Shown: positions 1-7,684 of the stretch, piece after piece | How the letters are laid out: each line of letters starts with the position of its first letter | How positions within the stretch are numbered: the first letter of the stretch is position 1 | NCBI RefSeq assembly: GCF_900129755.1 | Contig: NZ_FQWT01000002.1 | Coordinates: 496,001-560,000 of the forward strand | DNA length: 64,000 nucleotides | Source of the DNA: Chryseobacterium oranimense | GTDB lineage: Bacteria > Bacteroidota > Bacteroidia > Flavobacteriales > Weeksellaceae | Direction of reading: 5' to 3' | Notes under the pieces: model-generated | Told to the model about the DNA's origin: nothing | The model's input: the letters and a program-made list of their open reading frames with translations, nothing else | Databases searched by the model: none | Translations under genes and position numbers: made by a program

Positions 1-501
1 CATGCCGAATTTTCTGATATCCGCGGAAACATCCAGACCCGTCTTCAAAAACTTGAAGAAGGAGATTTTGATGCCACGATCCTGTCTCTGGCAGGAATCA
101 AAAGAATGAAGATGGATATTGATTATGAAATGCTTCCACTGATGATTCCGGCAGCCTCCCAGGGAGTAATTGCCGTTGCAGGACATTCAGACAAAACGGA
201 AATCAATGAGATTTTAGGTCAGATTAATCATAAGAAAACCCAGATCTGTGTAGAGATTGAAAGAAATTTTCTAAGCACACTGGAAGGCGGATGTACTGCC
301 CCGATCGGAGCTTTTGCGGAGATCATTGAAAACCAGATCCGTTTCAAAGCAGCTCTCTGCTCTCTGGATGGAAAGAACTGCATTGCCACCGACGAGAATT
401 TTGAATATAACGAAACTGAAAACTTCGGTGAAAAGTTTGCCAAGATTGTTCTCGAAAACGGAGGAAAAGAATTGATGACAGAAATTAAAAACTCTTACTA
501 A
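1..501 (+). CDS. hemC: Hydroxymethylbilane synthase (porphobilinogen deaminase), C-terminal part
   Basis: The gene is cut by the left edge of the window; 166 residues remain and the frame is open from base 1. The enzyme joins four porphobilinogens into hydroxymethylbilane in heme synthesis, in the cytoplasm. The visible part holds the RGNIQTRL substrate-binding stretch, the LAGIKR segment and the LEGGCTAPIG loop. The Cys codon of that loop (292-294) is the one that carries the dipyrromethane cofactor in this family. The rest is the small C-terminal domain 3. hemD and hemE follow downstream, which supports the call, although two unrelated genes lie between hemC and hemD. Confidence 0.95.
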   Translation, partial: HAEFSDIRGNIQTRLQKLEEGDFDATILSLAGIKRMKMDIDYEMLPLMIPAASQGVIAVAGHSDKTEINEILGQINHKKTQICVEIERNFLSTLEGGCTAPIGAFAEIIENQIRFKAALCSLDGKNCIATDENFEYNETENFGEKFAKIVLENGGKELMTEIKNSY

Positions 502-543
502 GTTTTTAACCCAGCTATCCCTTTAAATTTCAACTGCAGAACA

Positions 544-1122
544 ATGAAAAAATCCTTTTTTTTATTCGTATTCCTGTTTTGTGTATTTATTAATGCGCAG
601 AATAAGTTTGCGCTTCAACTTTCCAGTTCTGCTTTAAGCATAGTTGACAATACCATCAGGTACGATCCGACTTATTTTGTTATTAAATATCCTAATGGAG
701 ATGTTCCTTCGGACAAGGGAGTCTGCACAGATGTCATCATAAGAGCATATAGAAAACTTGGGATTGACCTGCAGAAAGAAATACATGAGGATATGGCGAA
801 AAATTTTTCAAAATATCCTAAAACATGGGGACTGAAAAAACCGGACACCAATATTGATCACAGAAGAGTTCCCAACCTTGCGGTCTTTTTTTCTAGATTT
901 GGAAAAGTAAAATCTACTGAGACCAATCCAGCCTTGTATGTTCCCGGAGATATTGTTACATGGATTCTTCCCGGCAACCTTACGCACATTGGGATTGTAG
1001 TCAATAAAAAATCTGCGGACGGAAAAAGATTCATGGTGGTTCATAACATAGGAGGCGGACAGGTTCTGGAGGACTGTCTTTTCAAATATACCATTACAGG
1101 ACATTATCAATACCCGAAATAA
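544..1122 (+). CDS. Secreted DUF1287 (YijF-like) protein
   Basis: A 192-residue protein with a signal peptide (about residues 1-18, ending INAQ). The mature part matches the DUF1287 family as I remember it: GVCTDVIIRAYRKLGIDLQ around Cys61, then PDTNIDHRRVPNL, PGDIVTW, a THIGIV segment with His148, and VHNIGGG with His167. The Cys and His arrangement recalls NlpC/P60-type cysteine amidases, so an envelope or peptidoglycan role is plausible, but the family has no firmly known activity. It starts 42 bp after hemC and ends 6 bp before an amidase gene, so these two envelope genes are probably co-transcribed with the heme genes. The family call is firm; the function is inferred. Confidence 0.8.
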   Translation: MKKSFFLFVFLFCVFINAQNKFALQLSSSALSIVDNTIRYDPTYFVIKYPNGDVPSDKGVCTDVIIRAYRKLGIDLQKEIHEDMAKNFSKYPKTWGLKKPDTNIDHRRVPNLAVFFSRFGKVKSTETNPALYVPGDIVTWILPGNLTHIGIVVNKKSADGKRFMVVHNIGGGQVLEDCLFKYTITGHYQYPK

Positions 1123-1128
1123 GTTGCT

Positions 1129-1785
1129 ATGAAAAACATGATATGTGCTTTATTGGTATTGATGGCATGCTTTACAAAAGCCCAATCCAATGAATTAAAG
1201 ATAATCAGTAAGCCAATTGATTATTCCCGGGAAAGAATAAATTTAAGCCTGGACTATCTTAAAAGCCATTATAATATGGTACAAAATTCGCCAACCATTT
1301 CACCTAAGATAATCGTTCTGCATTATACCGCAGGGGGAACTGTTGAAACGAATTATAAATATTTTAACAGGACACAACTGGAATCTGCCCGGAATACTTT
1401 AAAGAAGCAAAGTACTTTAAATGTTTCCTCACAGTTTATTGTAGACAGGGACGGTACGGTTTACCAGCTCATGGAGCCTAACCTGTTTGCCAGACATACC
1501 ATAGGCCTTAATTATTGTGCCATCGGCATTGAGAATATAGGAAGCAAAAGCCAGCCGCTTACGGAAAAGCAGGTTTTAGCCAATGCCCAGCTGGTGAGGT
1601 ATTTAACTAAAAAATACAAGATTGAGTATCTGATAGGCCATTCGGAATATGGTGCTTTCAGAGGTTCAAAGCTTTGGAAAGAGACGGATCCGAACTATTT
1701 TACCGTAAAAGAAGATCCGGGAAAAGATTTTATGAAAAAAGTAAGACTTCTGGTCACCGATTTAGATTTAAAAGATAAACCTTAG
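1129..1785 (+). CDS. Secreted N-acetylmuramoyl-L-alanine amidase (Amidase_2/AmpD-like)
   Basis: A 218-residue protein with a signal peptide (about residues 1-19, ending TKAQ). It should cleave the amide bond between N-acetylmuramic acid and L-Ala in peptidoglycan, in the periplasm. The Amidase_2 fold is shown by IIVLHYTAGG (zinc ligand His65), FIVDRDGTVYQL, HTIGLNYCAIGIENIG, and IGHSEYGAFRGSKLWKETDP, which carries the second His and an Asp near the expected third ligand. It lies 6 bp after the DUF1287 gene and 4 bp before hemD, so it is very likely translated from the same mRNA. Together with the DUF1287 protein it forms a cell-wall pair inside a heme operon. Confidence 0.88.
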   Translation: MKNMICALLVLMACFTKAQSNELKIISKPIDYSRERINLSLDYLKSHYNMVQNSPTISPKIIVLHYTAGGTVETNYKYFNRTQLESARNTLKKQSTLNVSSQFIVDRDGTVYQLMEPNLFARHTIGLNYCAIGIENIGSKSQPLTEKQVLANAQLVRYLTKKYKIEYLIGHSEYGAFRGSKLWKETDPNYFTVKEDPGKDFMKKVRLLVTDLDLKDKP

Positions 1786-1789
1786 CTGA

Positions 1790-2461
1790 ATGAAGATTCT
1801 GTTTACCAAAACCATAGATGCCACCCTGTTATCCAAAGAACTTGGACCGGATATTTCGGCTGAATGCATTGAGGTAATCAGAACGGAACCCATACAGACG
1901 GCTGCATTTGATTTAAAAAATTACTCCCTGATCTTCACCAGTGTCAATGGAGTGAATGCTTTTTTTAAAAATCAGTTTAAGCCCAACGAAGATTTTACAG
2001 CAAAAAACTACAACAAAATATACTGCGTTGGTGAAAAAACGAAACGGGAACTGAGAAAACACGGTTTCGGGACATTCAAAGTCCTGAAAAATGCCGAAAC
2101 CCTCTCAAGATTCATCATTGGAAACTGCCAGCACGAACAGTTCCTCCATTTCTGCGGCAATCTTGCCATAGATGTCCTGGACAATGAGCTTCCTTTACAA
2201 AATATCAGCTATAAAAAGATCACGATCTACAAAACGGAAGAACTCTACCCTTCCGTACCTGAAAAATATCATGCTGCAGTTTTTTTTAGTCCAAGCGGAG
2301 TTCGTAGTTTTGCAAAACTCAATTCTTTAGAAGGAATGAAGATTTTTTCCATTGGCGAAACCACCTCGGGCGAACTGAGAAAGTACACCACAGAAAAAGT
2401 GTTCACCTCAGAAGAAAACAATCTGGTGTCTATTTTCGGGTTGATAAAAAAGGAAATTTAA
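1790..2461 (+). CDS. hemD: Uroporphyrinogen-III synthase
   Basis: A 223-residue cytoplasmic enzyme that closes hydroxymethylbilane into uroporphyrinogen III with inversion of ring D. Sequence conservation in HemD is always weak. The call rests on the typical two-lobe pattern: SLIFTSVNGVNAFF near residue 50, IYCVGEKTKREL near 84, and in the second lobe AAVFFSPSGVRSFAKL followed by IFSIGETTSGEL. Length is normal. It lies 4 bp after the amidase gene and 66 bp before hemE, between the enzymes acting just before and just after it in the pathway. Confidence 0.9.
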   Translation: MKILFTKTIDATLLSKELGPDISAECIEVIRTEPIQTAAFDLKNYSLIFTSVNGVNAFFKNQFKPNEDFTAKNYNKIYCVGEKTKRELRKHGFGTFKVLKNAETLSRFIIGNCQHEQFLHFCGNLAIDVLDNELPLQNISYKKITIYKTEELYPSVPEKYHAAVFFSPSGVRSFAKLNSLEGMKIFSIGETTSGELRKYTTEKVFTSEENNLVSIFGLIKKEI

Positions 2462-2527
2462 ACAGCTGCAAGCCTGGCTGGTAAAAATAATGAATGCCGG
2501 TAACGGCTGTATTAGCTTAAATAAATT

Positions 2528-3559
2528 ATGATTAAAAACGACTTATATTTAAAAGCTCTCCGCGGAGAAACTGTTGAAAGACCGCCGGTATGGATGATGA
2601 GACAGGCCGGAAGATACCTGCCGGAATTCATTGCTCTTAGGGATCAGTATGACTTCTTCACAAGATGTCAGACCCCGGAACTGGCCTCCGAAATTACCGT
2701 ACAGCCTATCCGCAGATTTCCTTTGGATGCAGCCATCCTGTTTTCTGATATTCTGGTAGTTCCACAGGCTATGGGAATCGATTTCAAAATGAAGGAAAAT
2801 GTGGGGCCATGGCTGGATAACCCGATCAGAACGATGGAACAGGTTCAGAACGTTGTGGTTCCTGATGTGAATGATACTTTAGGATATGTTTTTGATGCTA
2901 TTGAGCTTACATTAATTAAATTAGATAACGAAATTCCGTTAATCGGTTTTGCAGGTTCTCCATGGACGATCCTGTGTTACTGTATAGAAGGAAAAGGAAG
3001 CAAGGCTTTTGATATTGCAAAATCTTTCTGTTTCCAGCAGCCGGAAGCTGCTCATTTACTTCTTCAGAAGATTACGGATACTACGATTGCTTATTTAAAG
3101 AGAAAAGTTGAAAAAGGCGTTTCTGCCGTTCAGGTTTTTGATTCATGGGGAGGAATGCTTTCTCCTGCAGACTATCAGGAATTCTCCTGGCAGTATATCA
3201 ACCAGATCGTTGAGGCATTAAGCCCTCTTACCCATGTGGTGGTATTTGGAAAAGGATGCTGGTTTGCCCTGGAAGATATGACGATGTCCAAAGCTTCAGC
3301 TTTAGGTGTTGACTGGACAATTACTCCTGAATTCGCAAGAACGTTAACGAATCATACGATGACCCTTCAGGGGAACTTTGACCCTGCAAGATTACATTCT
3401 ACTCCTGAAACGATTAAGAAAATGGTGACTGAAATGATCAACCGTTTTGGAAAAGACAGATATATTGCCAATCTGGGACATGGTATTCTGCCCAATATTC
3501 CTGTTGAAAATGCAGAAGCATTCATCAGAGCGGTTGTGGACTGGAAACCGAATAATTAA
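2528..3559 (+). CDS. hemE: Uroporphyrinogen decarboxylase
   Basis: A 343-residue cytoplasmic enzyme that removes four acetate carboxyl groups from uroporphyrinogen III to give coproporphyrinogen III. The N-terminal signature [18 protein letters not shown] (residues 17-34), with the substrate-binding MRQAGR, is nearly invariant in the family. Further on are [39 protein letters not shown] and, near the C-terminus, GNFDPARL and [14 protein letters not shown]. Length and ends are normal. A stem-loop with a T-run follows the gene and probably ends the hem transcript. Confidence 0.97.
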   Translation: MIKNDLYLKALRGETVERPPVWMMRQAGRYLPEFIALRDQYDFFTRCQTPELASEITVQPIRRFPLDAAILFSDILVVPQAMGIDFKMKENVGPWLDNPIRTMEQVQNVVVPDVNDTLGYVFDAIELTLIKLDNEIPLIGFAGSPWTILCYCIEGKGSKAFDIAKSFCFQQPEAAHLLLQKITDTTIAYLKRKVEKGVSAVQVFDSWGGMLSPADYQEFSWQYINQIVEALSPLTHVVVFGKGCWFALEDMTMSKASALGVDWTITPEFARTLTNHTMTLQGNFDPARLHSTPETIKKMVTEMINRFGKDRYIANLGHGILPNIPVENAEAFIRAVVDWKPNN

Positions 3560-3580
3560 TCGCATTATAAAAATAACTTT

Positions 3581-3608
3581 AAAGCTGTTCCGACGAACAG
3601 CTTTTTCT
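3581..3608 (+). terminator. Intrinsic terminator after hemE
   Basis: A perfect 10-bp stem, AAAGCTGTTC and its complement around a CGAC loop, is followed by a short T-run. It lies 21 bp after the hemE stop. Confidence 0.8.
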
Positions 3609-3675
3609 ATTAACATTAATATCACAATATTTACTGATTAAGGTTACCCGTAATATTTTTTAGTAATAATCTATT

Positions 3676-3683
3676 TACATTTG
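3676..3683 (+). promoter_or_regulatory. Candidate -7 box (TACATTTG)
   Basis: Matches the Bacteroidota TAnnTTTG -7 consensus, 16 bp before the ATG at 3700. I do not see a clear -33 TTG at the right spacing, so this rests on the -7 match alone. Confidence 0.4.
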
Positions 3684-3699
3684 TCTAAAGATAATAAAG

Positions 3700-4476
3700 A
3701 TGGATAAAATCAACATCGAAAGCTTATTACATGATTTCAATAAAGAAAGAGATGAACTCGGAAAAATCATATTCCCAATAGTAGAGAGATACAATCTTCC
3801 TCAAAAAGAATTGATTGAAGTTTGTCAAGTAGGAAAATTTATATATAAACTCAATGAAAATTTAGTTATCCTTGACAAGCCTAATCCGCCAAAGCCAGAT
3901 TTTATTCTCAAAAATCATTCTAAATTAATTGGCTTAGAGCATACAAGAATATTTTCTGAAAATTCAGAAAAATATAATCGAATTAGGTCTCTTTTTGAGT
4001 ATTCTGAAAAAGTTTTTGCAAAGCTATATCCTAATGAAACAGTATTTGCTTCTATAAATATTTATAATGATAGCTTTGAATATAAACAATCTCAAAAAAG
4101 AGAATTGGCGGAAAATATAGCTCAGTATATCCAATCATTAATAACAAATCAAGAAAGACAAAAGCCGGATTTTATTGAAAATATTAAACTAATGAGACAT
4201 TCAAATGTAAGTTTTAATTTTGATGAAGCAAATTGGCAAGGTCCTTATTTAACAAATGAAAGATTAAATGAGGAAATAAAAAAGAAAGAAGCTAAATTAG
4301 AAATATACAAGAGGAACGAAAGTGAGATTAGTGAATATTGGCTAATTCTCCTTATCGGTTCATTATCATCAGTCTCTTATCAACTAAGTGAAAATGAAGA
4401 TTACAAAAATGATTCTGAATTTGATCGAGTTTATTTAATGACAGATTTTGATGCAAAAATTATACGAGTTAAATAA
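3700..4476 (+). CDS. Hypothetical protein, low-GC orphan gene
   Basis: A 258-residue protein I do not recognise. It has no signal peptide or membrane segment and is rich in Lys, Glu, Asn and Ile. Its base composition is clearly more A+T-rich than the flanking hem and nitroreductase genes. It has its own candidate promoter and a bidirectional terminator, so it looks like a self-contained acquired unit. One segment, PPKPDFIL...KLIGLEHTRI (residues 63-84), superficially resembles the PD-x(n)-(D/E)xK nuclease pattern: P66-D67, then E80. The position where Lys is expected is Thr, so a nuclease fold is only a guess. A helical Lys/Glu stretch (about 185-210) precedes a hydrophobic LILLIGSLSSVSYQL segment. 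Confidence 0.6.
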   Translation: MDKINIESLLHDFNKERDELGKIIFPIVERYNLPQKELIEVCQVGKFIYKLNENLVILDKPNPPKPDFILKNHSKLIGLEHTRIFSENSEKYNRIRSLFEYSEKVFAKLYPNETVFASINIYNDSFEYKQSQKRELAENIAQYIQSLITNQERQKPDFIENIKLMRHSNVSFNFDEANWQGPYLTNERLNEEIKKKEAKLEIYKRNESEISEYWLILLIGSLSSVSYQLSENEDYKNDSEFDRVYLMTDFDAKIIRVK

Positions 4477-4482
4477 AAAATA

Positions 4483-4513
4483 AAACAGCCTTTCAAATTC
4501 TGAAAGGCTGTTT
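4483..4513. terminator. Bidirectional terminator
   Basis: A 13-bp perfect stem (AAACAGCCTTTCA and its complement, AATTC loop) lies between the convergent orphan gene and nitroreductase gene. A-rich and T-rich flanks let it act in both directions. Confidence 0.8.
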
Positions 4514-4528
4514 ATATGAGTAAAATAA

Positions 4529-5161
4529 TTAATTGATTTCCGTAATGAAATCCTCTTTCGATTTTCTCACTTTCGTAAGGTTTACCAGCCAGTCATTGGA
4601 TGCATCTCTGTAACCGATTGGCAGTAATAAAACGCTCTTCAGTCCTTTTTCTTTCAGGTTCAGAACCTCATCCACAGCTTCAGGAGAGAAACCTTCCATT
4701 GGTGTAGAATCCACTTCTTCAAAAGCTGCAGCAATAATGGCTGCTCCAAATGAAATATAAGCCTGTTTTGCAGCATGGGTAAAGTTCTCTTCAGCTGATC
4801 TCTGAGGGTAAGTTCCCAACAGCATCTGCCTGTAGTTTTCCCATCCTTCATTTTTAAAGCCCCTGATCTCGTTGGTAAGATCAAACATACCGTTGATTCT
4901 TTCTTCCGTATAATTATCCCAGGCAGCAAACACCAGAAGATGCGAACAGTCCGTGATCTGAGGCTGGTTCCATGCATGAGGCTTAATCTGTTCTTTCACC
5001 TCCTGGTTGGTTACCACAATAATCTCAAAAGGCTGAAGCCCGCTGGATGTAGGTGCCAGTCTTGCAGCTTCCAATATTTTATCCACTTTTTCCTGTGGCA
5101 CTTTCTGACCGTTCATTGCTTTGGTAGCAAATCTCCAGTTCAGTTTTTCAATTAAATCCAT
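4529..5161 (-). CDS. Nitroreductase-family NAD(P)H-dependent FMN oxidoreductase
   Basis: A 210-residue cytoplasmic flavoprotein of the NfsB-like nitroreductase family, which reduces nitro compounds, quinones or flavins with NAD(P)H. The FMN-binding N-terminus is visible as NWRFATKAMNGQKVP followed by ARLAPTSSGLQPFEIIVV (residues 33-50). The region around residues 150-185 carries the usual ISFGAAIIAAA and STPMEGF segments, and LLPIGYRD lies near the end. Length fits the family. The physiological substrate cannot be told from sequence. It is a single gene, convergent with the orphan gene at 3700. Confidence 0.9.
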   Translation of the reverse strand: MDLIEKLNWRFATKAMNGQKVPQEKVDKILEAARLAPTSSGLQPFEIIVVTNQEVKEQIKPHAWNQPQITDCSHLLVFAAWDNYTEERINGMFDLTNEIRGFKNEGWENYRQMLLGTYPQRSAEENFTHAAKQAYISFGAAIIAAAFEEVDSTPMEGFSPEAVDEVLNLKEKGLKSVLLLPIGYRDASNDWLVNLTKVRKSKEDFITEIN

Positions 5162-5181
5162 AAAATTAAATTTAGACAGAG

Positions 5182-5189
5182 CAAAATTA
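5182..5189 (-). promoter_or_regulatory. Candidate -7 box (TAATTTTG) for the nitroreductase gene
   Basis: On the minus strand TAATTTTG matches TAnnTTTG, 20 bp before the ATG. A TTTG lies 25 bp further upstream, longer than the usual spacing. Confidence 0.35.
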
Positions 5190-5332
5190 AATCAAGAATA
5201 AGAACCATGTATCACAAAAATTGCTATTTCAAAGATTGCAAGAATCTATTATTTTACGATCTATTTTGATTGATTTAAAAAGCTATTGAAAGTGGTAAGC
5301 TGTATAAATATTCTATTTCAAGAATTTATATT

Positions 5333-5340
5333 TATATTTG
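5333..5340 (+). promoter_or_regulatory. Candidate -7 box (TATATTTG) for the double-glycine peptide gene
   Basis: TATATTTG matches TAnnTTTG, 26 bp before the ATG at 5367. A longer frame starting at 5286 would begin upstream of this box, which supports the shorter start. Confidence 0.45.
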
Positions 5341-5366
5341 ATTACCAACTCTTTAAAACCAACAAT

Positions 5367-5492
5367 ATGAAAAAACTAAACAAAGAAAAATTAAAAACCA
5401 TTGTAGCAGGAGGTGAAATCTGCCTTGAATGTGCTATTGGCTACTATCAGGTCATTATTGACGGAAAATGTTACTGTGTCCCGTGGGAGTAA
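5367..5492 (+). CDS. Small double-glycine leader peptide (bacteriocin-like), 41 residues
   Basis: A 41-residue peptide. The frame is open from 5286, but the ATG at 5367 is chosen because it gives a textbook leader, MKKLNKEKLKTIVAGG. This matches the short Lys/Leu-rich double-glycine leaders of peptides exported by C39-peptidase ABC transporters, annotated as bacteriocin-like in Chryseobacterium. Cleavage after G16 would release a 25-residue core, EICLECAIG...CYCVPWE, with four cysteines at 19, 22, 35 and 37 (CxxC and CxC). It has its own promoter box and terminator. No transporter or modification enzyme lies nearby, so the export partner must be elsewhere. Activity is unknown. Confidence 0.7.
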   Translation: MKKLNKEKLKTIVAGGEICLECAIGYYQVIIDGKCYCVPWE

Positions 5493-5502
5493 CTATTAAA
5501 AT

Positions 5503-5532
5503 AAAAAAGCAGTTGATGATCAACTGCTTTTT
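5503..5532. terminator. Bidirectional terminator between the peptide gene and sufS
   Basis: A long perfect stem (AAAAGCAGTTGAT paired with ATCAACTGCTTTT) with runs of A before and T after. It serves the plus-strand peptide gene and the minus-strand sufS gene. Confidence 0.85.
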
Positions 5533-5543
5533 ATATTTTATTT

Positions 5544-6764
5544 TTATCCGAGCATTCTCTGAGCTTTTTGTACTCCTTCCACAAGCTTGTCTATTTCTTC
5601 AAAAGTATTATAAACAGCAAAGCTGGCTCTTACCGTTCCGGCTATATTGAAAAAGTCCATGATAGGCTGTGTACAATGATGTCCGGTTCTTACTGCAATT
5701 CCCATTTTATCGAGGATCATCCCAACATCGGAAGATATACCGACACCTTCAAGATTAAAGGAAACTACCCCTGTTCTTTTGGCTTTTTCACCATAAATCT
5801 TTATTCCGTACAGCTCTAAAAGTTTTTTCTGCGCATACTCCAATAATGCATTTTCATGATTCTGAATATTCTGTCTGCCGGTTCTTTCAATAAAGTCAAC
5901 GGCAGCGCCCAGCGCAATATTCCCTCCTACATTAGGGGTTCCTGCTTCATATTTAAAAGGAAGTCCTGCATAGGTTGTCCCATCAAAAGAACATGTTGCA
6001 ATCATTTCTCCTCCTCCATGAAATGGCGGAAGCTCTTCCAGAATTGCCTGCTTTCCGTAAAGAATTCCTGTTCCCATCGGGGCATACATTTTATGACCGG
6101 AAAACACAAAGAAATCGCAATCCATCTTCTGTACGTCGATTTCAAAGTGAGGTGCGGACTGTGCTCCATCAATAACAATATAGGCATCAGAATTTTTTCT
6201 CGTTCTGGCAATGATTTCTTCAATAGGATTCACAATACCCAACGCATTGGAAACCTGGTTTACAGAAACTACTTTTGTTTTTTCACTCAGAAATTCATCC
6301 AGATAGTTCAGCTGAAGAATGCCGTTTTGATCAATAGGGATTACTCTCAGCTTTGCCCCGGTTCTTTCACAAAGCAACTGCCAGGGAACAATATTAGAGT
6401 GATGTTCCAGATAGGAAATAATGATCTCATCGTCTTTTTTAAGCTTCTGTGTTAAAATATAAGCGATGAGGTTCAGCCCTTCGGTTGTTCCTTTTGTAAA
6501 AATAACTTCAAAATCATGCTTAGCATTAATGAATTTCTGGATCTTTCTTCTTGAGAGCTCCATTTCTTCTGTAGCGAGCTGGCTTAATGTGTGGATTCCT
6601 CTGTGAACATTGGCATTAAGTTCTGTATAGTATTCATTCCAGATTTTCAAAACAGAATCCGGTTTCTGAGATGTTGCTGCATTATCTAAGTAAACCAAAG
6701 GCTTACCATTCACTTCGCGGTTTAATATAGTAAACTGACTTCTTATTTCCTGAATGTCAAACAT
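5544..6764 (-). CDS. sufS: Cysteine desulfurase SufS
   Basis: A 406-residue PLP enzyme that takes sulfur from cysteine, leaving a persulfide for Fe-S cluster assembly by the SufBCD scaffold. Class V aminotransferase features are clear: YLDNAATSQKP (residues 25-35), TKGTTEGLNLIAY (90-102), ISYLEHHSNIVPWQ (116-129), the PLP Lys225 in FSGHKMYAPMGTG, and the catalytic Cys364 in RTGHHCTQPIM. Motif and length place it in the SufS group rather than IscS. It is a lone gene here, about 33 kb from sufABCD and on the opposite strand. In many Bacteroidota it lies next to sufD. Confidence 0.96.
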   Translation of the reverse strand: MFDIQEIRSQFTILNREVNGKPLVYLDNAATSQKPDSVLKIWNEYYTELNANVHRGIHTLSQLATEEMELSRRKIQKFINAKHDFEVIFTKGTTEGLNLIAYILTQKLKKDDEIIISYLEHHSNIVPWQLLCERTGAKLRVIPIDQNGILQLNYLDEFLSEKTKVVSVNQVSNALGIVNPIEEIIARTRKNSDAYIVIDGAQSAPHFEIDVQKMDCDFFVFSGHKMYAPMGTGILYGKQAILEELPPFHGGGEMIATCSFDGTTYAGLPFKYEAGTPNVGGNIALGAAVDFIERTGRQNIQNHENALLEYAQKKLLELYGIKIYGEKAKRTGVVSFNLEGVGISSDVGMILDKMGIAVRTGHHCTQPIMDFFNIAGTVRASFAVYNTFEEIDKLVEGVQKAQRMLG

Positions 6765-6806
6765 TTATTAAAATTTTAAATTAGACTGTTCTTATTTAGA
6801 ACACTT

Positions 6807-6814
6807 CAAATTTA
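6807..6814 (-). promoter_or_regulatory. Candidate -7 box (TAAATTTG) for sufS
   Basis: On the minus strand TAAATTTG fits the consensus, about 43 bp before the sufS ATG. No obvious -33 TTG was found. Confidence 0.4.
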
Positions 6815-6939
6815 CGGCTTTTTTCTGAGAATGGGCGAAAGGTGAAAAGCAAAAAGGTGAAAGGGTAAAAAAGCTGGAAAACTAACAGGAAAATTTGTGT
6901 TTCGCAATTTTTGCTGTTTTGTCTTTTTGCTAAAACAAT

Positions 6940-6970
6940 AAAAAACCTGCCAATAAATTGACAGGTTTTA
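6940..6970 (-). terminator. Terminator after rplY
   Basis: On the minus strand AAAACCTGTCAA pairs with TTGGCAGGTTTT (one G-T pair) around a TTTA loop and ends in a T-run. The bases between it and sufS are a purine-rich spacer. Confidence 0.75.
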
Positions 6971-6993
6971 TATTATTTGTGAATAAGCAAATA

Positions 6994-7629
6994 TTATTCT
7001 GCTGCAGTTTCTGCTGCTGGAGCTTCTCCTTCAGCTGCAACTTCTTCTTCATCATCTTCTTCAGCTGCGGCTCCACCTTTCATTGCATTTCTAGACATCT
7101 TCACAGCTACTACAACTGCATTGTCTGGGTGAACGAAAGAATATCCTTCAGTTTTGATACCTCCAACATAAAGTTTGTTACCAATTCTTAACGGAGTAAC
7201 ATCTACAACGATTTCATCCGGCAAGTTTGCAGGAATCGCTTTCACTTTTAGTTTTCTGAAAGACTGACGTAAAACACCACCAGCCACAACACCTTTAGAA
7301 CGTCCGGTAATTCTTACAGGAACTTCCATAATTACTGGCTTATCGTCAGATAACTGGTAGAAGTCTACGTGTAAAATTTTGTCCGTAATCGGGTGGAACT
7401 GAATATCCTGAAGAACAGCAGGAATTGATTTCCCATCTAGCTCAATAGATACCGTGTGTGCTTCAGGAGTGTATACTAAACCTTTGAAAGCTTTCTCTTC
7501 AGCAGAGAAGTTCAAAGGCGTCTCACCTCCATAAACAACACAAGGAACTAATTCAGCATCACGTAAAGCTTTTGTAGACTTTTTGCCCACGCTTTCTCTT
7601 TTTGTACCTTGAATTGTAATAGATTTCAT
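6994..7629 (-). CDS. rplY: 50S ribosomal protein L25/general stress protein Ctc
   Basis: A 211-residue 5S rRNA-binding ribosomal protein of the long CTC/TL5 type. The N-terminal L25 domain (about residues 1-92) begins [20 protein letters not shown] and includes LVPCVVYGG and ILHVDFYQL. The C-terminal beta domain (about 95-180) has [12 protein letters not shown] and [10 protein letters not shown]. The tail is a low-complexity Ala/Glu/Asp run typical of Bacteroidota L25. It lies 55 bp downstream of prs on the same strand, a common pairing, and probably shares its transcript. No good -7 box is visible in the gap. Confidence 0.95.
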   Translation of the reverse strand: MKSITIQGTKRESVGKKSTKALRDAELVPCVVYGGETPLNFSAEEKAFKGLVYTPEAHTVSIELDGKSIPAVLQDIQFHPITDKILHVDFYQLSDDKPVIMEVPVRITGRSKGVVAGGVLRQSFRKLKVKAIPANLPDEIVVDVTPLRIGNKLYVGGIKTEGYSFVHPDNAVVVAVKMSRNAMKGGAAAEEDDEEEVAAEGEAPAAETAAE

Positions 7630-7684
7630 TTATAAAAAATTTAAAAAATTGTTCAATTTAATTTTGCAAACTACTAAAAATCAA

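Noticed and set aside
5286..5366. N-terminal extension of the 41-residue peptide (start at 5286)
   Set aside because: The extension precedes the -7 box, has no family-like sequence, and hides the GG leader that appears exactly at the ATG at 5367.
5856..6455. 199-residue open frame on the plus strand opposite sufS
   Set aside because: It is antisense to the fully conserved sufS gene; its composition is that of a mirrored coding frame, and no motif is visible.
6828..6885. Purine-rich stretch between sufS and rplY as a regulatory RNA
   Set aside because: No stable fold or promoter is seen; it is an A/G-rich spacer.
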